NCBI GenBank assembly: GCA_902799075.1 | Contig: CADBYZ010000027.1 | Coordinates: 1-39,455, forward strand | Reading direction: 5' to 3' | From: Oscillospiraceae bacterium | GTDB taxonomy: Bacteria; Bacillota; Clostridia; Oscillospirales; Oscillospiraceae | DNA length: 39,455 bases | Shown: piece by piece, positions 24,924-32,976 of the stretch | Layout of the letters: the number at the start of each line of letters is the position of its first letter | How positions within the stretch are numbered: the first letter of the stretch is position 1 | Program-made: the position numbers and the translations under genes | The notes under the pieces: generated by a model | What the model was told of the DNA's origin: nothing | What the model saw: only the letters and a program-made list of their open reading frames with translations | Database searches by the model: none

Positions 24924-25100
24924 TTATTGGGCATCAACGTCTCCTTTCTGTTCCTGCCGAGCTTTCCATTCGGCAAATTCTTTTTGCCCCTCCTCGCTCT
25001 CAAACAGAGCCAATATGTCCGGCAGGATGCAGCGGGCAATCTTCTCGATTTCGTAGTCGGGCAGGTCGCTGTAGTTAATGGGTTTCTTTTTCCTGGGCAT
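24924..25100 (-). CDS. 58-residue mobile-element ORF
   Basis: A short frame beginning MPRKKKPINYSDLPDYEIEK and continuing with a helical acidic stretch (LFESEEGQKEFAEWKARQEQ). ATG 25100 is preceded by AAAGGAGA. Small proteins with a basic N-terminus, a (S/E)LPDYEIE motif and an FESEEGQ.EFAEW motif are common beside recombinases of clostridial conjugative elements; their function is unknown. The frame ends at the TAA 24924-24926. Confidence 0.7.
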   Translation of the reverse strand: MPRKKKPINYSDLPDYEIEKIARCILPDILALFESEEGQKEFAEWKARQEQKGDVDAQ

Positions 25101-25191
25101 GGTTCTCCTTTCGATTTTCGTTGATTTCCTGCGCGCGCTGTTGTCGCAGGATTGTGTCTAATTTAGATTTGATGTTGTAGAGCTCTTTCAA
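25075..25191 (-). CDS. Possible 38-residue ORF, low confidence
   Basis: Starting from a TTG, the minus strand reads LKELYNIKSKLDTILRQQRA and ends KETH, overlapping the 58-residue gene. The coiled-coil character resembles small helper ORFs of such elements, but the start codon and ribosome site are weak. Confidence 0.3.
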   Translation of the reverse strand: MKELYNIKSKLDTILRQQRAQEINENRKENHAQEKETH

Positions 25192-25311
25192 CTCTAGAGA
25201 GAACCGTCAGGTTTTCTTTCAATGGGTACAAATGCGTTTTGGATAATTCTGATCCTTCCTTTCTGTTTCTGGACATAAAAAACCGCGCTCGTCTTTTCAG
25301 ACTTGCGTGGC

Positions 25312-25521
25312 TCATGCCTCCATGAATTTTCGGTATTTCTTTCTAATGCCCTCCATCCGTTTGATTACGCTGCTGTGATTGGCAAACCCCAGCTCGACGG
25401 CAATTTCCGTATAGCTGTATCCCTCGTCCCGCATTTGAACGATCTGACGCTCTTTTTCCGGTAGAGTATCGAGAAATCGCTCCGCGTCTACCCTGGCGCA
25501 GACATATTCCTCCAGATGCAA
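25312..25521 (-). pseudogene. Sigma-70 region 4-like protein, 5'-truncated
   Basis: Sixty-nine residues starting at a TTG, with stops close upstream in the same frame. LDTLPEKERQIVQMRDEGYS followed by YTEIAVELGFANHSSVIKRM is a sigma-70 region 4 helix-turn-helix. Element-borne sigma-like regulators of this type normally have a longer N-terminus, so the gene is probably cut at its 5' end, close to where a divergent tandem repeat starts. It lies at the far end of the recombinase/XRE gene set. Confidence 0.6.
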
Positions 25522-25544
25522 TCGGGGATCGGGAAAGTAAAAAT

Positions 25545-25620
25545 GTTACTACTATTTGTTGGATTTACAAAAAGCTCATATTATATCGCAATCGCATGGC
25601 GCTGTCCAGCAAAACTTGCC
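25545..25620 (+). repeat. Divergent direct repeat, copy 1
   Basis: The 76 bases from GTTACTACTATT to AAAACTTGCC match 25694-25770 at roughly 70% identity by eye, including TTTACA-AAAG-TCATAT and GGC-TGTCCAG. The region is AT-rich compared with the rest of the window. Confidence 0.6.
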
Positions 25621-25693
25621 AAGTAAAAGAATTCTGATTGCATGCGAAGGGCAAAGCATCTACATATATTGACGACATAGCAAACAGTAAATT

Positions 25694-25770
25694 GTTACTA
25701 TGCTCTGCTGACTTTACAGAAAGTTCATATGATTATATTGCATCCGTTTGGCATTGTCCAGTGAAGCCCG
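25694..25770 (+). repeat. Divergent direct repeat, copy 2
   Basis: The 77 bases from GTTACTATGCTC to GTGAAGCCCG repeat copy 1 at an offset of 149 bases. One frame reads similarly in both copies (YYxLLxLQKxH), which suggests a duplicated, decayed coding fragment. Confidence 0.6.
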
Positions 25771-25786
25771 TCGAACAAGAAGCAAA

Positions 25787-25995
25787 AGCCAAGAAAGAAA
25801 GCAGCCTGGCATCCAGACCGCTTTCTTTCTTGGCTGCGCAAGGATAGATGCGAAGCATCGCAAGGGGTGCAGCCCCTTGTACGGAGCGAAGCGACGCAGA
25901 GGATGGCTGTTCGGACAGGCATCCAGGCTCCGCAGGACGCACTACGGGGCAGCTCACGCTTCCCCGTATAGAAGTGCGCCCTTTGTTGCCAAGGG
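25787..25995. repeat. Hairpin cluster in a non-coding stretch
   Basis: A perfect 16-bp inverted repeat (25787-25802 with 25820-25835, AGCCAAGAAAGAAAGC), then GATGC-GAA-GCATC (25847-25859), CAAGGGG-TGCAG-CCCCTTG (25861-25879) and a bulged ACGGGG/CCCCGT stem (about 25935-25980). Many hairpins in series are typical of repetitive non-coding elements or a structured RNA. No convincing gene overlaps it, and the remainder to 26225 shows nothing recognisable. Confidence 0.6.
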
Positions 25996-26225
25996 ACCTA
26001 AGCTCCGGTTTTACATTGATTGTCCCATGTCCTCATCATTTTTACAGTATTACACCCTCGAGGCCGTCGTATCTCACGCCGCACAGATGATACGGCTCCG
26101 CTCTCATCACGTCGCAGCGGATTTCTGTGCGGTCAGAAACTCGATCGCTTCAACGGCTCGCAGAACAGCTCCAGCGCCTTGCTCTCATATTATACGATTC
26201 TGTTGGCAGTCGTCGAGGGAGGAGC

Positions 26226-27602
26226 TTACCAGCCCCAGCCGTAGTCGTCCCAGCCGCCGCCCCAGTCGTCGTAGCCGCCGCCCCAGTAATCGCTGTAGTC
26301 CGGCTCAACGTAGTAGGAATAATCCCAATCGTTGTAGCCCCAGTTGTTGTAGCCGTAGTATTCCTCTTCTGCGGCTGCCAGAACCAGGAGGCCGAGGGCG
26401 AGCTGCTCCTCATCGGTCAGGCCGTAATTATAGTTGTTGTAGTTCGTATAGGTCTGCTGCTTGGGTGCGCTCTGAACGGCGCTGCTGACGTAGATGTAGG
26501 CGGTCGTGGTGCGTGCGCTCTGGTTGTTGCCATAGAAGGTGGCGAAGACGCCCCAGCCGTTCATGTTTGCGTTGACGCTGTAAACATTCAGCGTCGTGCC
26601 GTTCTCGCCGCTGTAGGAGCCGCCGCATGCGCTGACAAACTCCGCGGGCGTCTTCACGTTGCCGTAGGGATCGACAAAGCTCCAGCTGACGGAGGTGGCG
26701 TTGGCGGCATAAGCGATGAAGATGGCCGTGCCGCCTGCGGTGCGGTTCTCATTGGAGGGGTTCTTGGTGACGTACACAGCGGGGCCCGTTACGACCGGCG
26801 CCTGGACGGACTTCGTTTCCGGCGCGTCCACGTAGTTGAGGAAGATGCCGTAGCTGTTCACGAAGCGGCTGAGATCCGTGGCCTCGCTCGCCTTGAACCA
26901 GTCGAAGCTGGTATTGCTGCGCTGCAGGCCGCTGAAGGTGGTATAGCCGATGTTCAGGAGCTGGTCGTCGGTAAGGGGGTTCTTGTTCTTGTCGATACAG
27001 GCCACCGTCGGCGTGCCCTTGTCGATGGTCTCCACGACCTTCATGCCGAGGGTGCCGGCGTTGATCGTGTCGTTATACTTGGAAATGCCGCAGGTAAAGG
27101 TGATCGCCATGTCGGAGTGGGTCCCGCCCGCCGCGGCGGCATCTTCACCGGTGAGATCCTCGCTGACCTCGGCGAAGTTGGTGAAGACATAGTAGGTGGC
27201 GTGGTTCGCCGCGTCGTAATAGGTGTCTGCGCTGTCGGTCATGAGGTTGAAGAACTCGTCGTTCTGCGTCAGGGTGCCGTCCTCATCCAGGTCGAAGGCG
27301 AGCTTGAGGGACGAGAGGGTGTTGCGGTCCTCGCTGACCTCCCAGGCCTTGAGCCTGGCGTCGTTCTCGCCGTCTGTCGTGGTGGTGGCGGCCAGCAGCT
27401 CCACCCGTCCGTTGTGGTCCAGATCCGTGACGGCATAGTACCAGACGGTGGGATTGTCAGACTGTTTGAGCGTATTGAAGCTGTTTTTGATCAGGGTGAG
27501 CTGTTTGACAAGGTCGTCGGTATCGACGTTGTCGGCCCAGGCGCTGATGCTCAGCGAGAGCAGCATCACGATGGCAAGTGCAATGGCAACGATTTTTTTC
27601 AT
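26226..27602 (-). CDS. Secreted protein with calcium-loop-like motifs and aromatic tail
   Basis: A 458-residue exported protein. ATG 27602 is chosen over 27608 because AAAGGA sits at the right distance. Signal peptide residues 1-23 (ends ISAWA). Two EF-hand-like loops, DLDHNGRVE (about 60-68) and DLDEDGTLTQND (about 104-115), suggest calcium binding. A middle part reads like an Ig-type beta domain (ATSVSWSFVDPYGNVKTPAEF, TLNVYSVNANMNGWGVFATF). The final 44 residues (about 415-458) are 11 Tyr and 7 Trp with many Gly, Asp and Asn and no Lys or Arg, for example YDDWGGGWDDYGWGW. The tail may mediate carbohydrate stacking or self-association. Function unknown. Last gene of the long minus-strand run. 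Confidence 0.72.
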   Translation of the reverse strand: MKKIVAIALAIVMLLSLSISAWADNVDTDDLVKQLTLIKNSFNTLKQSDNPTVWYYAVTDLDHNGRVELLAATTTTDGENDARLKAWEVSEDRNTLSSLKLAFDLDEDGTLTQNDEFFNLMTDSADTYYDAANHATYYVFTNFAEVSEDLTGEDAAAAGGTHSDMAITFTCGISKYNDTINAGTLGMKVVETIDKGTPTVACIDKNKNPLTDDQLLNIGYTTFSGLQRSNTSFDWFKASEATDLSRFVNSYGIFLNYVDAPETKSVQAPVVTGPAVYVTKNPSNENRTAGGTAIFIAYAANATSVSWSFVDPYGNVKTPAEFVSACGGSYSGENGTTLNVYSVNANMNGWGVFATFYGNNQSARTTTAYIYVSSAVQSAPKQQTYTNYNNYNYGLTDEEQLALGLLVLAAAEEEYYGYNNWGYNDWDYSYYVEPDYSDYWGGGYDDWGGGWDDYGWGW

Positions 27603-27688
27603 GTTCATTTCCTTTCTGAATTCCGTTTTGTTTTGCGTATAGCTTCTGATGGATTTATATGAATGGGAGGAAGGCTCCTCCCTTCATA

Positions 27689-30535
27689 TCAAATATTCGG
27701 CGACTCCCGGTTCCCGGCGGTCTCCTGCGCCTGATGCACCACGATCTGGTTGAAGGGAATCTCAATGCCTCTGCGGTCGAACAGGAGCTTGATCTCCCGG
27801 TTCAGGGCACGCAGCGCCGGATAGCGGACGTCGGCCCGAACGAAGATGACGATCCTGAGATTCACGGCGCTGTCTCCGAGGGAGTCCACACCCTCATACT
27901 GGGGCGGCTTTACGAGGCCCGGGATCCTGTCCGTCATTTTCGGCAGTTCTTCGGCAAGGATCGCCTCGATTTCGGCCAGATCGGCGTCATAGGAGACAGG
28001 CGCGTCCAGCACCATGCGGGCCACCTTGCCGTCGCTGTTGACGATGTCGCGCAGGGAGGAGTTGTTGAAGATCTTGGTGTCCGCAAAAAAGCTGACCTTT
28101 GTGGTGCGCAGGCCGATCTCCGTCACCGTGCCGTACCAGCTGCCAACGGTGATGAAGTCGCCCACCTTGTAGCTGCCCTCCACCAGCGTGAAGAAGCCCG
28201 CAATGATATCGCCCACCAGATCCTTTGCGCCGAAGCTGATCATCAGCGAGAGAATGCCCGCCGAGGCCAGCAGCGTCTTGGTGTCGACACCGAACTGTGC
28301 CAGACCGTAGTAGACAAAAATGACCACGCAGATGTATTTCATCGCGTTTTTCAGCAGCAGGCACACCGTCTCCACCCGCATGTCGGAGACGCGGGCGATG
28401 AGATAAAGGATGCGGTTGAGCAGCACCACCGAAACATACATGGCGCACAGCAGGAAGACGCAGGCGGTCAGCGCGAAGATGTTAAAGCCCTTCTGCCAGT
28501 TGCCGGATATGACGTATGCCAGATTGCCTAAATCCATGACGCTCCCGTTCCGGTCAAGGCTGACATAGAGCGTGGGCAGCAGGATGAACAGGCAGAACAC
28601 CAGCAGCAGCCGATAGACGATGCGGCTGATGCGCTGCTCAGGAGTCTGCTTGTCCCGGGGGACGCTCTCCATGCCCCAGCGCTCCTCCATACCCCATTTG
28701 TCCTGAACGGGGATGAGGTTGGAAATGCCCGAAAACAGGCCATGTGAAGGAGGCGCTTTCTCCTCCGCCGCTGCGGGCGCGCCGCCCAGCACGATCCGCT
28801 GATACCCGCACAGCGTAAGCAGGAGGATGATCAGCGAGGTGACCGCTGTACAGAGCGCCATCCACAGTGAGACAATGAGATTGTCCAGCGTGGCCGTGCG
28901 CCGCACGATGGGCACCAGATAGAGCTCCGCAGTCTCACTGACGCCGGCATAGTAGGTCTGGCCGTTGATCTTCAGGAAGCCGCTGAAATCCTCGGTGAGG
29001 TTTTCCTTCCGGATTCCCAGCTCTTCAACGGAGAAGCCGATGCCGGTTGTGGCGATGATGTTTAGCGTCTCCTTATCAACGGCGATGGCGTGCTCCGGAA
29101 GCCCGATAATCAGGTTGGACAGCACCGTCTCAACCGTGAGCGGGCTGATGAGATCGTTCCGCAGCGCAGGATCTACCGCGATCATCACAAAACCGTCGCA
29201 CAGGTCCTCCTTGTTTCGCAGGCTCATGCCGATATACTGAACATCTTCATCAAAGCGCTTGTCGAGAGCCGGGTCCTGTATCACGCCGTACACGCCGTCC
29301 AGCAGGGAACGAAACTCATAGGAAGGATCGGCCGGATCTTCGCTGAGGCTGTAATGGTCATACGGGGAATTGGTCACGACGACCCTCCCGCGCTGGTCAA
29401 AGGCATAGATGTATTTCACGTTGAGGTCGTCGGCGTAATGCTGCATGTCCTTCCGTGTCAGCGTGTTCCTGTCTGTTTTCGTTACGACCTGCCCCGCGAG
29501 CCAGCATTGGGTCATATAGTATTCATCCAGGAACTGGTTGAGATTGTCGCGCTGCTCCCGATAGGTGTTCAGCGTCTCCACCGCGGCGTCCGCGTGCTTG
29601 CCCATGGTCTTGAGGTCGTTGGTCACGTCCGCGAGGATCAGGGTATACCAGCATACGCCGAACATCACGACGCAGGCGAGCGATGCGTAGCAGATCAGCT
29701 TCAGGCGAAGGCTCCTGACGGCCTCCCGGCGGCTGTCCGTCACAAGGGAGATCCATTTGATGAGCAGCCACATCAGGATCACAAAGATAAGGGTAAAGGC
29801 CAGCGCGTTTCCGATGATGTACGACGCCCACTCCAGAATGGGAACCCCGCAGACGATGTAGGCGTCCCCGTAATCCATCACGCAGCCGATCAGCGACATC
29901 CGCAGATAGTCGATAAAATCCTGGAAGGTGTGGACTCTGTTGATGGCAAGCTTGTACGGCTCCATAATTCCGAGGGACAGGTTCAGATTTTCGGGCTTTG
30001 TCCAGCGATTGATGGAGCTGATGGCGATAACCTCGTCCTCCGCGATCTGATCAAAGGGCTGAAAGAGACGGCCCACATAATTTTCATCCGGGTGGGCAAG
30101 AATGCGGCTTGTCTCCTTATCGACGACAAGCATGAACCCGTCGCGTCCGACCTTCAGCTTCGTGACCCTATTCATCCAGGAGAGGGTATCGCCGGCGATC
30201 TCCTCCAGCGCTGCCTCATCCGGCAGCGTAAAGTCCGCCTCGGAGAAGACATCGTGGCTCAAAAGCTCTTTCCAGCTCTCCGTCATCTGCGCGTAGGCTT
30301 CCCGCAGGGCCTCCTCGTTTTGTTCCAGCTGAGGCAGGAGCTTGGCCACCTGGATCACGGCCCGGTTGATCTGGGGCTCCAGACGGGTGGTGTAATTCTT
30401 GTCGAGCAGCGCTATGGACAGGATGAGCACCAGAACGGAAGCGAGCAGCAGCACCGCATAAAGGCGGAGCTTGCGCCGAAGGATCTGCCGTTTGTATTTT
30501 TTCTCCGCGTCGTTTTTTTGCGGATTACTTTTCAT
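27689..30535 (-). CDS. Second sensor-MscS mechanosensitive channel
   Basis: A 948-residue membrane protein with the same plan as the gene at 19684. TM1 (about 24-46); external region about 47-234 with Cache-like text (VGRDGFMLVVDKETSRILAH); TM2 (235-262); TM3 (276-300); a second external region about 300-548 (YIYAFDQRGRVVVTNSPYD, then FVMIAVDP); TM4 (551-577); MscS-type membrane part from about 640, pore helix ILSLMISFGAKDLVGDIIAG and beta domain (YKVGDFITVGSWYGTVTEIG, TKIFNNSSL). The sensor regions recall those of chemoreceptors and histidine kinases, here coupled directly to a channel. Sequence identity with the first copy appears low outside the pore, so they are distant paralogs. It precedes the DUF5684-like gene's 3' end by 27 bases. 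Confidence 0.85.
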   Translation of the reverse strand: MKSNPQKNDAEKKYKRQILRRKLRLYAVLLLASVLVLILSIALLDKNYTTRLEPQINRAVIQVAKLLPQLEQNEEALREAYAQMTESWKELLSHDVFSEADFTLPDEAALEEIAGDTLSWMNRVTKLKVGRDGFMLVVDKETSRILAHPDENYVGRLFQPFDQIAEDEVIAISSINRWTKPENLNLSLGIMEPYKLAINRVHTFQDFIDYLRMSLIGCVMDYGDAYIVCGVPILEWASYIIGNALAFTLIFVILMWLLIKWISLVTDSRREAVRSLRLKLICYASLACVVMFGVCWYTLILADVTNDLKTMGKHADAAVETLNTYREQRDNLNQFLDEYYMTQCWLAGQVVTKTDRNTLTRKDMQHYADDLNVKYIYAFDQRGRVVVTNSPYDHYSLSEDPADPSYEFRSLLDGVYGVIQDPALDKRFDEDVQYIGMSLRNKEDLCDGFVMIAVDPALRNDLISPLTVETVLSNLIIGLPEHAIAVDKETLNIIATTGIGFSVEELGIRKENLTEDFSGFLKINGQTYYAGVSETAELYLVPIVRRTATLDNLIVSLWMALCTAVTSLIILLLTLCGYQRIVLGGAPAAAEEKAPPSHGLFSGISNLIPVQDKWGMEERWGMESVPRDKQTPEQRISRIVYRLLLVFCLFILLPTLYVSLDRNGSVMDLGNLAYVISGNWQKGFNIFALTACVFLLCAMYVSVVLLNRILYLIARVSDMRVETVCLLLKNAMKYICVVIFVYYGLAQFGVDTKTLLASAGILSLMISFGAKDLVGDIIAGFFTLVEGSYKVGDFITVGSWYGTVTEIGLRTTKVSFFADTKIFNNSSLRDIVNSDGKVARMVLDAPVSYDADLAEIEAILAEELPKMTDRIPGLVKPPQYEGVDSLGDSAVNLRIVIFVRADVRYPALRALNREIKLLFDRRGIEIPFNQIVVHQAQETAGNRESPNI

Positions 30536-30562
30536 GAAATGATCACGTCCTCTGTCGTGAAC

Positions 30563-30976
30563 TCAGGGCCGGCCGATGTATCTGCTGTCGCCGAGACCCA
30601 GGAACAGACGGGCCAGAGGTCCGAACAGGATGAGGAGGATGCCGTAGCCCACGCCCTTGCCAAAGGACTTGGCAAGCTTGATGCTCTGGACGATGTGGAG
30701 CACAAGAGCTGCGACGGAGGCCACGCCGGAAACCGTGGTGAGGGTCGAGCTCGGCTCCTGCACGCCGCTGACATAGCTCGTAATGCCAACACACACGAGA
30801 TAGAGCAAGCCCATGAATTTTGACCAGCAGATCCCGTATTCAACGTAGATGTTCACGATGGGAATGAAGGCGAGAATGCCGGGTCTGCCGGCCTTGCTGA
30901 AGATCTTCCAGTCCGCGACGGCCTGGAGAATATGCCAGACGACATAGCCAATGATAAGCGTAGAGAGAACTTTCAT
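30563..30976 (-). CDS. DUF5684-like small membrane protein
   Basis: A 137-residue protein with four predicted hydrophobic helices and AAGGAG before its ATG. WKIFSKAGRPGILAFIPIVN followed later by KLAKSFGKGVGYGILL and LGDSRYIG matches a family of small Firmicutes membrane proteins (DUF5684-type), often found beside secreted proteins and signal-peptidase-like genes. Function unknown. The gene lies 27 bases upstream of the second MscS channel and is probably co-transcribed with it. Confidence 0.75.
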   Translation of the reverse strand: MKVLSTLIIGYVVWHILQAVADWKIFSKAGRPGILAFIPIVNIYVEYGICWSKFMGLLYLVCVGITSYVSGVQEPSSTLTTVSGVASVAALVLHIVQSIKLAKSFGKGVGYGILLILFGPLARLFLGLGDSRYIGRP

Positions 30977-31063
30977 GCTGTTTTGCTCCTTGTTACTTGT
31001 TCGCTTGTTCTGTTTGATGGTATGGGGATGCTTTTGCGGCGGTCACGACGTTTCTTCTGACCA

Positions 31064-31088
31064 GGAGGGCGGGCGTCCCCCGCCCTCC
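31064..31088. terminator. Possible terminator hairpin after the S41-like gene
   Basis: GGAGGGCGGG (31064-31073) pairs with CCCGCCCTCC (31079-31088). It is a strong GC hairpin just past the S41-like stop, but no T tract follows, so termination is uncertain. Confidence 0.4.
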
Positions 31089-31099
31089 CCGGGAAACAA

Positions 31100-32857
31100 T
31101 TACTTGAGATCGTTGATGTAGTCGGTCAGCGCCGCGCGGTCATAGAAGGTGGAGAGCCTGGCGAGGCTGAAGTCCGGCTCCGCGCCGCGGTCGATGTCGT
31201 AGAAGGAACCGTTCTTGGAGAAGGCCAGACGATAGGGGCTGGAAATGCGAAAGTCCGTGCCGTAGCCGGTGGACAGGGGCAGGACCGAGCAGCTGCCGCC
31301 GCCGGAGGTGCGGCCCAACAGCATCACCTTGCCGGTGTTCTTGAACACGTTCGGCACGAGGTTTCCGCAGGAGAAGCTGTTCGGGGAGATCAGGCAGAAG
31401 AGATTCTTGCCTGTCAGGCCCAGATCCTGATCGTCAAACTGGCGGTCGAGGTTCATATCCACCTTATACAGGCCAGTGGCGACCGCGCCGCTCATGGTGT
31501 TCTCCACCGTGACGGAGCCCTGGCCGAGGAAGGCCGAGACGACGAAGATCACCATGTCCGAGCTGCCGCCGCTGTTGTTGGAGAGATCCAGCACCACGTT
31601 CTCAACGGGGCTGCCCTCGCGCATGATCTGCGAGTAGGCGTAGAGCATAACGCCGATGGTATCCGTGACCTCTGCCGTGGGGGCGGTCGCGTAATAATCC
31701 GTGCCCTCCTCAGGATCCTTGAATTCATCGAAGGTGATGTAGGCGGTGTTGCCGACCTCCTCATAGACGGGCGCGCCGTCGGGATAGAATGCGGCGCGGG
31801 CTTCGGCGAACGGGTCGTTGAACGTATTCTTCAAGGCGTTCCCAATCCCGAGTTCCTGCAGCATCTTGAAATATGCGTCCCTGCTGGGCGCGTCGGTGGC
31901 CAGCGGAGAGCAGTTGACGAAGTTGCTGTGGCCGTCATCCAGATGAATGTTGATCATCTTGTAAAGAGCCTCGTCCGCGGCGTAGGTGTCGGTGCCCTTG
32001 AGCGCGTGGTCACAGCCCGCCTGTTTGCACAGCAGATCGAAGCTCTCAAAGCCGTGGACTGCCTTCAGGCCATAGAGATAATCCATAACGGCGCAGAGCT
32101 CGCCATAGCTGAATTCGGCCATGGCCGTGCTGCGCTCTTTCGGCGCGGCGGTATGAAACTTCTCGCCGATGGGAGAGTAATCGGCAACAAACCCGCCCAT
32201 GCCGCCGAACTGCACAACATAGAAGGCCTCGCCGTTGTAGAACACGTTCATGTACTGGATGGCCAGCAGGAAGTCGCTGAGGGTCTGGATGGGGACATAG
32301 CAGTTTCCGCCGTCGGCCACCATGTCGATGCCGTAGGAGGCGAGGTCCAGCGTCACGTCTTTGCCGTAGCGCTCATAGGAGCCCGGGCAGCGCTGGAAGT
32401 ACATGACCTCTTCCTCGGAGCCGGGGTTGCCCACGCCCAGGATGTCGATGAGCACTCTGTCCTCGTCGGGGCGCTGGAAGGCGTCGTAGTCCCAGAAGTA
32501 GACGCTGTCCGCGTCGCAGTCGAAGTAGGCAGGGTAGCCGTCCTCGCGCGTCAGGACGCCGGTGTTGCCCTCCATGGAGAAGCTGAGCTCAAAGCTGATG
32601 TTCTGATCCTTCTTGATGTAGGTGTGCATCAGATAGGTCATCAGCTCCGCCCAGTCCGCCAGGGAGAAGTAGGGCACGTCGGAATCGCCCATGAAGTAAA
32701 CAGGATAGGTCTTCATATCGTCAAGGTCGTTGAGATAGAAGCTCATGTCCTCTTTGCTGATTGTCGGAGCCACGTTTTTCGCCTCCTCGGCGAAGGCCGG
32801 GACGCTCAGCGTGAGGAGCATCGTGATCGCGAGGAGAATGCTGAGGATTCTTTTCAT
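31100..32857 (-). CDS. Secreted S41-family peptidase-like protein, copy A
   Basis: A 585-residue exported protein; ATG 32857 with AAAGGAAA upstream. Signal peptide 1-23 (LLTLSVPAFAEE). The N-terminal half shares the pattern of its paralogs (LPYF.L.DW.EL, FYGERST-type segment, YGELCAVMDYLYGLK). The C-terminal half is S41 tail-protease-like: LDDGHSNF, VVLDLSNNSGGSSDMV, PNSFSCGNLVPNVF with the probable catalytic Ser, LLGRTSGGGSC, and the shared ending YDIDRGAEPDF... YDRAALTDYINDLK. No PDZ domain is evident, and the general-base Lys of CtpA-type enzymes is not obvious, so activity is not certain. One of four paralogs in this run. Confidence 0.8.
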   Translation of the reverse strand: MKRILSILLAITMLLTLSVPAFAEEAKNVAPTISKEDMSFYLNDLDDMKTYPVYFMGDSDVPYFSLADWAELMTYLMHTYIKKDQNISFELSFSMEGNTGVLTREDGYPAYFDCDADSVYFWDYDAFQRPDEDRVLIDILGVGNPGSEEEVMYFQRCPGSYERYGKDVTLDLASYGIDMVADGGNCYVPIQTLSDFLLAIQYMNVFYNGEAFYVVQFGGMGGFVADYSPIGEKFHTAAPKERSTAMAEFSYGELCAVMDYLYGLKAVHGFESFDLLCKQAGCDHALKGTDTYAADEALYKMINIHLDDGHSNFVNCSPLATDAPSRDAYFKMLQELGIGNALKNTFNDPFAEARAAFYPDGAPVYEEVGNTAYITFDEFKDPEEGTDYYATAPTAEVTDTIGVMLYAYSQIMREGSPVENVVLDLSNNSGGSSDMVIFVVSAFLGQGSVTVENTMSGAVATGLYKVDMNLDRQFDDQDLGLTGKNLFCLISPNSFSCGNLVPNVFKNTGKVMLLGRTSGGGSCSVLPLSTGYGTDFRISSPYRLAFSKNGSFYDIDRGAEPDFSLARLSTFYDRAALTDYINDLK

Positions 32858-32910
32858 AGCTGCAAGTTTCCTTTCACAATCTTTTGCTTTTTCCATTTCC
32901 ATGCTTTTTC

Positions 32911-32950
32911 CGCGTGTTATGGCTCTCTGTCAGAAAAGCCATAACACGCG
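32911..32950. repeat. Perfect 14-bp inverted repeat between two S41-like genes
   Basis: CGCGTGTTATGGCT (32911-32924) and AGCCATAACACGCG (32937-32950) are exact reverse complements around a 12-base loop. Neither side has a T tract, so it is not a classical terminator; it may act as an operator, mRNA stabiliser or processing site between copy B and copy A. Confidence 0.65.
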
Positions 32951-32976
32951 ATTAATCCAGGCTCGGTGCCTGCAAA

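Noticed and set aside
26127-27662. A 511-codon plus-strand frame opposite the aromatic-tail protein
   Set aside because: No ribosome site or homology; the minus-strand gene has a signal peptide, calcium-like loops and a good start.
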